Of a DNA stretch of 64,000 bases, positions 40,601-49,300 are shown in pieces. Numbering within the stretch: the stretch's first letter is position 1; every line of letters begins with the position of its first letter. The DNA is from Hondaea fermentalgiana (taxonomy: Eukaryota; Sar; Bigyra; Thraustochytrida; Thraustochytriidae), in contig NPFB01000053.1 in NCBI GenBank assembly GCA_014084085.1, positions 219,876-283,875 of the forward strand, given 5' to 3'. The notes beneath the pieces are model-generated. The model did no database searches, had not been told where the DNA came from, and saw only the letters and a program-made list of their open reading frames with translations. The position numbers were made by a program, and so were the translations under genes.

Positions 40601-42159
40601 ATGCCAAGGTGGCGGCTTCGATGCAGGCGTCGGGCCAGGCAAATTTGCAGGTTAGCAAGACACTGGATCAACTGAACAATGCCCGCATGCAACACGAGGC
40701 GGAACGTCTGCGATGGATCGCCGAAAAGGAATCGCTGAACTCGAAATTAGAGGACATTCACGCATTGCGAGAACAAATTGCGCTTGCAGAAAAAGAGACC
40801 AAAAATCTTGAAGAGAAGCTTGCGACAGAAAGATCCAAATCTACTTCTCTGGAGCAAGAACGAAACAGTCTTGCCTCATCACGAGAAGCATTCGAAAAGG
40901 ACACAAAGACAAGGCTCGAGGCATCGTGGGAAGGCGAGCGCGAGAACCGGCACCAAGTATTGGAACAGGCTTTCGAAAAGCGCGTTCGGGATCTTTTACT
41001 AGAGAAGCAGAATCTTGTCGGGGAGTTACACGATCAAACGAACCTGTACAAGGACCGAATTGCAAACCTTGAAGCGGAGAATGGCAAACTTAAGGCTCAA
41101 GTTCAGGATCAGGCACGGCAAGTTCGCGAGAAAGAAACAGAAAAACTTTCTCTTCAAGGCCGTCTCGATAACTCTGTTTCAGCTCTGAGGGAGGCACAGA
41201 AGGACGTGCGGTGCTTAGAGACTGCGAAACGCGACATGGAGCAGCTTGGCCGCGATTCAGCGGCGCAAGCGGACTTACTCGCTCAAAAGCTGGCAGAATC
41301 AAGTGCCTCTGTTCGAGCGCTCGAAGCTGAGCGCGAGCAGCTTCGGGTTCGGAATGCGCAAAGCCAATTTCTTGAAAACTCGCGTGATAATGACCTCGGC
41401 GCCCGCAGTAGGGAAATGCAGGAGCAGGACAGGGCATCTCCTGGGTCGCGTCATCATCAGCATCATCGACAACAGCAGCAATCCGCAGACCACCACCCGC
41501 AGCAGACGCTGGAGCGTCTGCAAAATCAACACGAACGTGAGCTGCAAGACGCTGTGACGACAACAGCTCACAGAACAAGTGAGCGTTGGCGTCAAAAGAT
41601 GCAGGAACTGCGGGCCTCGCATCGGGAAGAAATGCACAAAGCACAGCATCTGCTCGAACTAGAACGCGAGCGGCACCAGAGCGCGCTTCGCGAGTACGAA
41701 CTAAAGTTATCTTTTGTGCGCCAGCAAGCCCGGACAGAGTGCGCGTCAGCCGCAGCTGACGTTGAGCGCGTCTCCATGCTGAACGAAAAGCTGCTGGCGC
41801 AGGCACCAAGACGTCAGCTGCAAGGCGCGCAGCAGCACCATCAGTTCCAGTATGCGCCAGAATTTGCTGACTCGGAGATGGATCTGCGCGACGAAGACTT
41901 TGGCCCTGCATCAAGCGATTGGGCTCCGCCGCACCAAGGCAACCACCGATCTCCGGGGCCCGTCGCGCAGCTGAACATGCACATTGCCGTTCTGCGCGAT
42001 CAGTGCCGATCCGCGTGCGGTCCACGACCGAGCCCACTGCGCTGTCAAGAGGATCTCGAAAACTTGTTCCGAACAGAGGAGAACATGAGCAGACTGTACT
42101 TGCGTAGCGACGCAATGCAGCGGTCGCCATCCCCTATTCCATTTCCAAAAATCCTTTAG
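37651..42159 (+). CDS. CEP164: CEP164-like WW/coiled-coil protein with Ser/Glu-rich N-terminal extension
   Basis: CEP164 sits on the distal appendages of the mother centriole/basal body and is needed for docking it to the membrane during ciliogenesis. I start at the ATG at 37651 (MADELAKRWELMSSEER; 1502 aa). Residues ~640-715 match the conserved CEP164 head: EEAVREHALTLGMNPDTDRE, then ELLWIAKEALVAPLPAGW, and a WW domain with Trp678 and Trp700 (22 apart) ending in WEHPRDDEF. Residues ~890-1385 form a long coiled coil, as in CEP164, followed by a His/Gln-rich patch and a short tail. In vertebrate CEP164 the WW head is at the N-terminus. Here ~600 residues of Ser/Glu/Asp repeats (SESESESESGSESGS) precede it, from about residue 73 to 606. 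Orthology is likely but not proven. Confidence 0.82.
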   Translation: MADELAKRWELMSSEERFAERARRKRDKLARKMQTENEEDRQEVSNISGAMECATSKETTEDSASHRNESDEDDEIFSGSESGSNSSSSPSSSSRASSALHSSASASSLLSSASEDSTTSGGLASTSSSSASSSSSISNDSGSESESESESGSESGSQSEHDSEGSKSESESESESESEDESPRTSTSAEDDLDSEPESAINAQAQASPEPRGDRGHKTSIRDPQDQGGRIVVLDVNGNQSEVGTLSSNELEASPTSGKNQHLGLEEASNEEEEVPPPLPPRRKVYEPLIAEDYSAKDDSETSAPVQIDFDEQATDHNDYAKTHATLETISVSDMSDGGSKEKVKGLSREDSASDDKPAANRTDGASHVATESTGSNFASKSSSSIESDSSSESDSASESESESGSASESESASESTNSDSGSELSSDSESESGSGTGSDSDSDSGSELDSESESESESEVEAGSLTVSKHQDTELVKLSQPRVIETRLAADGPSSTIPAASKAGPRAVLASASVSRSGSGTPSDSNSDLGSELESGSGSESESESASGLGSQSDSESEPESESESESESESQSGSNSESESESETGSESGSESEAESESPSSALPAQESSRVPVRENIDRETRQPALYKSETNPALVPIDEEAVREHALTLGMNPDTDRELLWIAKEALVAPLPAGWTQEISDDGLPYFYHASSGQSRWEHPRDDEFRAKIEDHKRQNERSKTSSTLPSMNASSTGSSPKTECVEQQKLSGLVSRPHATGMYANKKPVVASMAMRRQRNHSLATGRLGNFHAAMGQSSFMSPLIDTTKKNNRLQDKGKVQEIVEEEEEEKEMEDRKVTAIDRGVRDSGSLHNDASSTSCQETIGASHSSVSAAHLACAKESASQVVHAENWDHATLSKLEVLRQKCQDLEKRLENATKKTQDAEEQRIRVQVANEALEEKMAKQRSVPAIEKELEDERERAMRSEEEKRALEESIVQIRDQADAKVAASMQASGQANLQVSKTLDQLNNARMQHEAERLRWIAEKESLNSKLEDIHALREQIALAEKETKNLEEKLATERSKSTSLEQERNSLASSREAFEKDTKTRLEASWEGERENRHQVLEQAFEKRVRDLLLEKQNLVGELHDQTNLYKDRIANLEAENGKLKAQVQDQARQVREKETEKLSLQGRLDNSVSALREAQKDVRCLETAKRDMEQLGRDSAAQADLLAQKLAESSASVRALEAEREQLRVRNAQSQFLENSRDNDLGARSREMQEQDRASPGSRHHQHHRQQQQSADHHPQQTLERLQNQHERELQDAVTTTAHRTSERWRQKMQELRASHREEMHKAQHLLELERERHQSALREYELKLSFVRQQARTECASAAADVERVSMLNEKLLAQAPRRQLQGAQQHHQFQYAPEFADSEMDLRDEDFGPASSDWAPPHQGNHRSPGPVAQLNMHIAVLRDQCRSACGPRPSPLRCQEDLENLFRTEENMSRLYLRSDAMQRSPSPIPFPKIL
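38070..39470 (+). repeat. Degenerate (GAGAGC/GAGTCC)n coding repeat, Ser-Glu/Ser-Asp
   Basis: Two main blocks, about 38070-38200 and 38790-39460, of GAG-AGC and GAG-TCN codon pairs encoding alternating Glu and Ser with some Gly and Asp. Codon choice differs between blocks (AGC in the first, TCN in the second), suggesting independent expansion. Confidence 0.8.
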
Positions 42160-42282
42160 ATATCTTTTGTAAGTCATACGCCTACACTCATAGCAAGCTC
42201 CCACTTGATTTTTCTATTAATTTCATTGTGCGTTTGTTTCATATGTGTAGAACTGCGTCAGGATATGTGCGCGTGCACTTTA

Positions 42283-43929
42283 TCATCTGTCGCTTCTTCC
42301 GCGCTTGTCAAAGTGGCCAGGGAGATAGAGCTCGTCAGGCTTGCGTTTGCCGAGCGGGGTCATGTGATCTGTGTCTGCGAGCGAGAGCATGCTGATGTCG
42401 CCAGGCATCATCTCGCCGTTCGTCGACCTTCGCCCAAAGGACATGCCATTTGGTGCGCTTGGTTCGCCGAGATATGCGCCGTCAGAGTTCGCGGTGGAGA
42501 ACACCGGACCGCCCTCAAAGTCCTGGGAAGAAGAAAAGATGGGCTCCGACTGCCTAAGAGGGTCCGTGTGGTCAGCGCCAAAGGCAGACAAGGATGGCGC
42601 GGGAGGTGGTGACGTGGAAATTATCGCGTTTTGTAGAGACGGAGCAAAGGGTTCGCCGCCAACCAAGTGATTGCTATGACTCGGAGCGGGCAAGGCACCA
42701 GCGTTGTCTCCATACATGACCGCACCTGAAGGTGATGACCTCGTTGCGGTCTCGGATGTGCCAAACGGAGACTCTGAATATGTATGCAAAGAAAGCGCAG
42801 CTTCACTACTTGCGGACGCGGAGTGCGAAGACAAGTTGGGAGCCACTGCCGAGGAACCCGCTGCGCCAATCGCGGCAGTCGCGGCGTCAGACTCTGCATT
42901 TGCGGGATCGCTGTCCGAGATGCTTGCTGCAGTCCTCTTGTTTGTAGATCGCTGTCGCCTTCGCTCGCGCTGACGCTTCTTGCGTTCCTCTTCGATGCAC
43001 TTTACGACAAAGGCTGGTTTGGGTAATGACCGGCGTTTCTTTTTCATGCGCCAAACGTGTGGCGGAAGCTTGCTGCAGAGCTCGCAGGACTTGGTCTGAT
43101 CTGCGCGGCAATCCTGCAGATGAAACATGAGGGCGCGCGAGGAGCGGCAGCTGCCGTACTCGACACGAAAATTGCAGTTTTCTTCGACGCACTGCATGAC
43201 ATGATTGTAAAGACTACGCATAATGGGATCGCCGCGCTCTGAAGAATGGGCGAGCAAGAGACCGGTGAACTGTTGGACAAGGCGTTTGGCTTTGGCCGCC
43301 TCCTTCCGTTTCCGGCTGGACATTTGCTCTTCGTGAGGAACAACACGGCGTTTGAGGGTGTCGAAAAAGTTGCAAAACTTGCAGCTCTCTAGACAGACGC
43401 CTACCACGCCTTCGCTTCGTTTCTGTCGAAGGTGTACCACGTAGGGTCGCAAACCTTTGCACAGTTCGCGTTTGCAAGCGGGGCCTCGCTTGCATTCGAC
43501 GCAGTGGTTCCAAGCTTGCAGCGTGGCCTCGCAGATCTCGACGTTTCCAGCGGCGGCGTTGCTGCTGCTGCTGCTACTACTGCTGTTCGCTCCTTTGAGA
43601 TTCTTGCTGACCGCTTCGCTCTCGGACTCGTCGGCTTCATATTCTGAAGCGTCCTCGCGGTCGTGCATATTAACCCCGTTCGTGTGGCCCGGCCTTACCG
43701 CAGACCCGTTCGCATCGACTTGCCCGGGCATGGACAATGAAGCCTCTACGGCTTCATGCAGTTTTTCAGGGCCGACCAGGTTCTGCAGCTCGCGTACAAC
43801 GTGTTGCTGATTTGAGGGCCGCGCATCTGACACGTACGAAAGGTACAGCCTTTCAATCTCGCGATGCTTTGTGTCGTCCACGGTCGACTTGAGGTGCTGA
43901 GTGAGCCTGTAGGCGTCCACCCCCTCCAT
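42283..43929 (-). CDS. TAZ-like zinc-finger protein
   Basis: 548 residues from the ATG at 43929 (MEGVDAYRLTQHLKS); the open frame upstream lacks support. Residues ~25-65 include an acyl-CoA-carrier-sized helical stretch (LYLSYVSDARPSNQQHVVRE). Two Cys/His clusters follow. The first (HCVECKRGPACKRELCKGLR, then VVHLRQ...CLESCKFC) lies around residues 140-195. The second (NHVMQCVEENC, CRSSRALMFHLQDC, CELC) lies around 245-295. The C-x-SSR-x-L-x2-H-L-x2-C-...-CELC order is that of TAZ fingers, known from CBP/p300 and plant BT proteins as binders of transcription-factor activation segments. A basic stretch (KKKRRSLPK, KKRQRERRRQR) could be a nuclear localisation signal. The remaining C-terminal third is Ser/Ala/Pro low complexity. 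A transcriptional co-regulator role is inferred. Confidence 0.75.
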   Translation of the reverse strand: MEGVDAYRLTQHLKSTVDDTKHREIERLYLSYVSDARPSNQQHVVRELQNLVGPEKLHEAVEASLSMPGQVDANGSAVRPGHTNGVNMHDREDASEYEADESESEAVSKNLKGANSSSSSSSSNAAAGNVEICEATLQAWNHCVECKRGPACKRELCKGLRPYVVHLRQKRSEGVVGVCLESCKFCNFFDTLKRRVVPHEEQMSSRKRKEAAKAKRLVQQFTGLLLAHSSERGDPIMRSLYNHVMQCVEENCNFRVEYGSCRSSRALMFHLQDCRADQTKSCELCSKLPPHVWRMKKKRRSLPKPAFVVKCIEEERKKRQRERRRQRSTNKRTAASISDSDPANAESDAATAAIGAAGSSAVAPNLSSHSASASSEAALSLHTYSESPFGTSETATRSSPSGAVMYGDNAGALPAPSHSNHLVGGEPFAPSLQNAIISTSPPPAPSLSAFGADHTDPLRQSEPIFSSSQDFEGGPVFSTANSDGAYLGEPSAPNGMSFGRRSTNGEMMPGDISMLSLADTDHMTPLGKRKPDELYLPGHFDKRGRSDR

Positions 43930-44488
43930 GTTTCCTCGCGTCGTCGTCCACGTCCTTGTCGTCGAGCGAGGTCGCAAAGCGTCCACGCGCCGTCGCAAAG
44001 CGTGCGCGAGGAGCCCCGCGCAGAAGCAGGACGGCGGCGGCGCGCGCGGGCGCGTGGCGCTCAGGGCGAGCGCCTGCCCGTCCGCNNNNNNNNNNNNNNN
44101 NNNNNNNNNNNNNNNNNNNNNNNNNNNNNNNNNNNNNNNNNNNNNNNNNNNNNNNNNNNNNNNNNNNNNNNNNNNNNNNNNNNNNAAACACGATGCAAGA
44201 GCAAGAACTGCAAAAACCTCGAGAGTCCCGACTTGGCGGCGGCCTCTGCTCGTTCGACGAAGACGCGAGGATGAAAGACACCGCGGACTCGGGTGACAAG
44301 ACAGCGGGGACCCGGAGGAGGAGGATCTCGAGGGCGAGGATCTCGAGGGCGAGCGAATGGGAATGGGAATGGGAATGCGAATGCGAGCTGAGGTGCCACG
44401 ATGACGAGGTCGATCTCGACGCGCGCCGGCTTGACGCGAAGGACACGCGCGTGCTGAAGCCAGAGTTCTGCGACTGGTGATGACGGCG
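43930..44488. promoter_or_regulatory. Spacer between TAZ-like and CFAP97-like genes, with gap
   Basis: 560 bp upstream of the TAZ-like ATG and downstream of the next minus-strand gene. It includes a 100-N gap and a GAATGG hexamer run at about 44355-44387. A duplicated GGATCTCGAGGGCGA lies just before that run. No gene is seen. Confidence 0.5.
44086..44185. other. Assembly gap (100 N)
   Basis: Exactly 100 N, 156 bp upstream of the TAZ-like start codon. The real length is unknown, and part of the 5' leader may be missing. Confidence 0.98.
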
Positions 44489-44974
44489 TCATAAGAGACG
44501 ACGGCTCAGGTCCCGGTCGAGGAGCTCCAAGGTAGAGGACGAACAGTTGGCGCCTTCCGAAGACACGAGGTCGAGCCCTGCGCGCCAAAGCGAAGATGGC
44601 AAGAGGAAAGCGGAACAATCGGCGCCATTGTGCACGAGCGACGCGCGGACGAGGTTCGTTCTCGAATCTACGTCGACTCGAATGTTAACGCCAGCACTTG
44701 GTAGCGAAAGAATTGTCGAGAGAGACGGGGAATCCGATAATGGATGGTCGTGAAAGTCTTCTTCGACTCTCGCTCGCGGTGTGATGGACTCGGGAATGAC
44801 TTGCTGCGCATTGACTGCATCGCCCTTCTTCTTTGCCTTTCCGCAATTTTGACGGCAGTCTTGAGTCTCGGCTTCATGGCAACCGAGAAGTGCAGTATCG
44901 CTTTGTAACGCGCGAGTGCTGTGTTGATTTCGCTGATCTTGCTTCTCGTGCTGCTGATCTTGCTGCTGCTGATC

Positions 44975-45030
<56 letters not shown>

Positions 45031-45952
45031 TCTTTGATGCGAGAATGCTAGCAATGCCAACACCCCATGGTTTACGGTGTTTGGTAATGAAATCTCCTAA
45101 CGATTCGTTCTCAGTGATCGCCCTCGTCTCCAGCACGGCCAGAGCACGCAAAAGAGTCTCCGATTGGACCAAAGGAGCAGAACTTTGCTTGGTCCGAATT
45201 GAAAGAGTTTGTTTTTGCGACCGTTCTGTCGCGAGTAAAATCACCTTGCTCTCCCCGTCAAGAAGAAAACTGTGCAGTTTTCTCACGAGAGACTTGCAAA
45301 CCGTCAGTCGCGCTTTGGAGTCGAGATTAACCTCGCGTCCGAGCGTAGCCCGCACTATGGCAGCGTCGGCAGTGATGCGCTGCGAACAAGATGTCTCCTG
45401 GTCGTAGACCTCAATTTCCAAGACGGAAGTATATGTCTCTGCAGCAGCGGTTTGGCTGCTTACTACCTCATATATTGAGACGAGCTTGCGACAACCATTC
45501 ATGCAGATTCCTTCCTGGTGCAGTCTGAATTTGAAGCCGCGCTCAACGGACAGACCATCCTTTTTGCGCTTCGGTCTACGCAGAACTTCTTTCGACCAAT
45601 GTAAAGTTTGCACTTGAGACGGCAGTTTGTGCTGGCGCGCATTCGCCATTTGCGCTTTCCGCTTTGTTTTGTTTCCATATGCTTGGAGTGATGACGATGC
45701 CGATAAGGGTGCAATGCGCAAACTTTCAAGCTTGCGGCGCAAAATCTTGGCTTGTTCGCTTTCGCGGCGCTTGTGCTGTTTGTCATAATCGTACGACGTC
45801 TTGACGGCAGCAATGCGGGTCGCAAGAGCGGAATTTTCTGCATGCAATCGCCTTTCCGTCTCCAAGTAGCGACTCCTCCGCGCGACATCTTTATTCCTCG
45901 AGAATCTTTTTTTGGAGGTGTGGCCCCTCCCCTGGCGCGACTGCGCTTGCAT
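44489..45952 (-). CDS. Possible CFAP97-type protein with polyglutamine tract
   Basis: 487 residues from the ATG at 45952. Residues ~28-75 (RYLETERRLHAENSALATRI, then AAVKTSYDYDKQHKRRESEQ) resemble the short helical CFAP97/KIAA1430 motif of ciliary proteins, in which a conserved EN...L..RI precedes a Tyr and a basic helix. This is a weak, pattern-level match. Residues ~130-260 are beta-rich with C2-like character (SVLEIEVYDQETS). A polyQ run of ~18, extended by QDQQQQDQQ, lies in the middle (CTG on the plus strand at 44977-45028). The C-terminus is moderately conserved in appearance but unassigned. Upstream it is divergent with the WW/PH gene across 507 bp. Confidence 0.6.
44977..45028 (-). 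repeat. (CAG)n polyglutamine-coding repeat
   Basis: Seventeen uninterrupted CTG units on the plus strand, encoding Gln in the minus-strand gene. Shorter flanking CTG groups are separated by ATCTTG. Confidence 0.9.
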
Positions 45953-46459
45953 AGCGCTGCATGTCGCTCCACCAACGTTCCTTGGTGGCGAGCAATCCCG
46001 CCCGCCCCGACAACAAGGCTACTAGTTTGCTGGCTGCCTCTTTGCGTGGGTGGGCGGATGGATGGATTCCCAGACCCTGGCGCGCTCTTATCCGTTACGA
46101 TTTTTTTCCCCGGACCTTCCAAGGACTTTTGGGCACCTTGATTGGGCTCCTTTTATGCACGGAACAACTACTACAAACTCCAGAGTTGCACTATAGTATT
46201 ATACTACTACATACGAAGCTGTCTGCACGAAGTTGTGGACAGGATCCATTTATGGCGGGGCTTCACGCGCGCCTTTGTTATCCGCGCCGCAAGAAGAAGA
46301 AGAAGAAGAAGAAGAAGACTCTCCATTTTTTCTGCGTCCAGCAGCGCGCTTGTGGCATAATCTGCACACTCGACAACATAGAAGCAGAGCGTACTTCGTC
46401 GTAGTGCCCGCACGGGGCGGCGGGGCCGAACGCGAGTTCGCCGACGTGCTCGTCACACG
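45953..46459. promoter_or_regulatory. Divergent spacer (CFAP97-like / WW-PH gene)
   Basis: 507 bp between head-to-head ATGs, with a GAA run at 46290-46317 (AAG/GAA repeat). Nothing else stands out. Confidence 0.45.
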
Positions 46460-47692
46460 ATGGCTTCGTTTACTGGAGCTGAAGGAGCAGCAGGAGCTGT
46501 AGCAGCAGCAGCAGCAGAGGTGGCGTCCAGTTCTGCGCATGACGAGGAAAGGACGGTTCGGGTGTCTGCGAAGGAGATGCGCGCCAACTCAACCAGGCGA
46601 CAACTGCGAATTTGGGTGCATTGCCAAGACGACGAAGATCGATCATTCTTTTACGAACATGCGTCAGGCACTTCTGTATGGGAGTTGCCTCAAGGTCCAG
46701 ACGACTGGCTCGAGTCTGTGGATCCTGACTCGGGCGAAAAGTTCTACTTCAATGCCGAGATCAATCTCTCTACCTGGGAACATCCTGCGACGTCAACAGC
46801 AACAACATCCTGGCTTGAATGCATTGACAACACGACCGGAAGGACATTCTATTATCACGTACAAAAGCGAAAGTCCGTGTGGCGAAAACCCTCAGGTGAG
46901 GATGAGAGCGATGTTGTAAACGAGGCGATCGAATCTTCCAAGCAAGCAAAAGAGAAGCACGCAGAGCTATCCAGAAATACAATCTCCAGAGGCCGAAGCG
47001 AAGAACACGAGATCGAAGAATCGAAAGCTCTCGACAATGGTGTAGAGACGAACGCATCAGATTCGCCTTCCAAAATATCGGTGACCGACAACATGCAGGC
47101 TCGTCATCTTCAACAAGATGCCAAAGGAACACATGGCGAGGCAGACTCGCGTGCGCGAGGAGCGTCATCCTCCTCCTCGTCGTCGTCAAGCTCTTCATCT
47201 TCTTCGACCGCAGCAACCACGACTAGTTCGTCTGGCACGCGTGGCTTTGGTCGTCTCTCGCGAGGCTCTTTAGGGGATGCACCGACCGAATATGCCGAAG
47301 GAGAGTATCATGACTACGTCATGAAAGAGGGCGGAGGAACTACGGTCTTTGGGCGCAAGTCTTGGAAGAGGCGCTTCATGGTACTCAAGCATGGGGAACT
47401 GGGATGGTTCCGCTCTTTCAAGGAGTATGCCAGCGGCGCCATGCCGCTCAAAGGAAGGTGGACGTCACTAGCCACCTACCGTTTGGAAGAAATGCTGCAG
47501 GACAATCTGGGCATCCGTTTGATTCCGGTCAACCCTGACGCTTCCACGCGCGTGTGGAACATTCGTTGCGACGATGTTGACAAGAAACACAAGTGTATGG
47601 AGGCCATGGCGCCTCACATTGTATCACGTTCCTTTGTCAAGTCTTTGGACAAGATGCTCTCGGGACGACGTTTTCTCAGCGTAGCCGAGTAG
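46460..47692 (+). CDS. Triple-WW plus PH-domain protein
   Basis: 410 residues from ACGATGG. WW-like units are at residues ~50-78 (IWVHCQDDEDRSFFYEHASG, then TSVWELP), ~83-110 (WLESVDPDSGEKFYFNAEIN, then LSTWEHP) and ~118-145 (WLECIDNTTGRTFYYHVQKR, then KSVWRKP). All three keep both tryptophans and the central aromatic pair; the third ends in KP instead of HP/P. A Ser-rich linker with an S15-type run follows (~230-255). The C-terminal ~283-400 is a PH domain (DYVMKEGG...KSWKRRFMVLKHGELGWFRS). WW domains bind Pro-rich ligands and PH domains bind phosphoinositides, so this is likely a membrane-recruited adaptor. The partner is unknown. The stop is 126 bp from that of the next gene. Confidence 0.85.
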   Translation: MASFTGAEGAAGAVAAAAAEVASSSAHDEERTVRVSAKEMRANSTRRQLRIWVHCQDDEDRSFFYEHASGTSVWELPQGPDDWLESVDPDSGEKFYFNAEINLSTWEHPATSTATTSWLECIDNTTGRTFYYHVQKRKSVWRKPSGEDESDVVNEAIESSKQAKEKHAELSRNTISRGRSEEHEIEESKALDNGVETNASDSPSKISVTDNMQARHLQQDAKGTHGEADSRARGASSSSSSSSSSSSSSTAATTTSSSGTRGFGRLSRGSLGDAPTEYAEGEYHDYVMKEGGGTTVFGRKSWKRRFMVLKHGELGWFRSFKEYASGAMPLKGRWTSLATYRLEEMLQDNLGIRLIPVNPDASTRVWNIRCDDVDKKHKCMEAMAPHIVSRSFVKSLDKMLSGRRFLSVAE

Positions 47693-47818
47693 TGTAGCTT
47701 GAAAGAGAATAGAAACATTTTTCAGACATCGCAGGCAGAACGTGCTCGATCAATTGGCAAGTGGAGCGTCTTGCTGCATTTAGAGTGGGCGATAAAGACA
47801 ATTTGCTTGGGACTGCTA

Positions 47819-47943
47819 CTATTGCGGCTGGTCGTCTTGTGGTAGTTGTCCTCGTCCTTGTTGTTGTTGTTGTTCTTGCTGCTGTTGTTGCTGCTGCTGA
47901 CGCTGCTGCTGACGCTGCTGAAGAACAGTTGTGAGTACATGTG

Positions 47944-47974
<31 letters not shown>

Positions 47975-49300
47975 GTGCTGCAGCGAGGGTAATTGATTTA
48001 TGAGCTCAATTTGAAGCTGGTGCTGATCGAGATGCTGCCGGCGTTGATTCTGATGGTGCATTTGCTGGCTGGCATTGGGCTCGTGCTCAGATACCTGCGG
48101 CGCGATGGTAAAGCTTGGCAAATCGTGTGAGTTCTGCCGTTGCTGCGGTAGCGAAGAATGAGATGACAGCTGTTCTGGCGGGCGCGGGGGCTCTTGAAGA
48201 ACATTGTGGTGGTGTTGATGATGACGGTGGCGGTTTTGTTGATGGTCCTCATGTTGCTGATCATCGTGGGGATGCACATGGAGAGGTTGCTGCGTCTGCT
48301 GCGCTTGTGGCTGCTTCTGCTGCGTCTGATGTACACTGTGAGAATCAGGGTTTTGTGAAGTCTCGTGCGTACCGCTGACTTCCGCGCGCGTGTTGGTGGT
48401 CGTGCCGTCTTCAACGGTCTCACCCAAGATCTCACGGTGTGACTCCTTCTTTTCCTGCAAAATGCGTGCCTCTAGGGTCGGCAACGGAGGGATGGGAAGC
48501 CGCACATCGTGCGGATCGAAAGTAGGTCCAGAGGCGCGGGGTTTGATGGTTTTCTCATTTTCGCTAATGAGATAGCGACACGCTCGACGGCCGCCCTCAA
48601 GCTTGCGAAGACCAATAAAGAAGGTAAGAACCTCGGCCCCAAACTTGCATCGATCCCAAACCCAACCACGCGCCCCCTTTTCTAGGATACGCCGCCAATA
48701 GTGCAGCGTGACATAGAGAAACTTGTAAAAGAAGCAGGTTTCGGGCAGCAATCCTTCATTCTCCAGGTAGCGCACAAGCGCCGCGATGGGTGGAAAGGTG
48801 GACTTTTGCACTTGCTCCATCTTACGTTTTTCTTCCTTGACGGACTTTTCAATAATGGTCATACGTGCAGCTAGTTTGTGCAAAAGTTGGAACTTGGACA
48901 TGGCCATGAGGTCTTCGAGATTGGTATCAAATTTGTCTCTTGCCACGTGTGCAATTGTGCGAATATACCTTCTGTAGGTGTTGCGCGAGGTAATGCAGCT
49001 CAGACAAATTCCTTGACCTGCATGTCGCGCGCGGTTCGTGCATGTGTGTGCCCTGACAACCACATTTCCTGGGCTGGCTGCTTTGCGCGTTTCGTCAACG
49101 GCGAGTGTGTTGAGGACCTGATCTTTGGGTACCTCGAAGCCATTGCAGGTATTCTGGCCACCGCTCATCAAGTGCATATCAGGCTCCTCGCCCAGGCCTA
49201 TTGCCTCTCCGTCTTCGTCGTGGTCAAGGTCACGGCCATCATCGACGAGGCCATCCACGACGGCGCCCTGGTCGCTCAGGGCTCCCCTTGCTCGCTTCAT
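47819..49300 (-). CDS. Uncharacterised protein with Gln/His-rich C-terminal half
   Basis: I do not recognise this protein. I start at the ATG at 49300 (MKRARGALSDQGAVVD; 493 aa); the frame is open further upstream to 49537 without an ATG. Residues ~75-110 contain a small Cys cluster (CTNRARHAGQGICLSCITSR) reminiscent of short C..A..G.C zinc-binding motifs. Residues ~110-260 look globular and helical (YRRYIRTIAHVARDKFDTNL, FYKFLYVTLHYWRRILEKG, KFGAEVLTFFIGLRKLEGGR). From ~320 onward it is dominated by Gln and His (HQQNRHRHHQHHHN, QHQQQQQQQQQQP). The core looks conserved enough to be real; the tail is a typical expanded CAG/CAC region. Confidence 0.65.
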
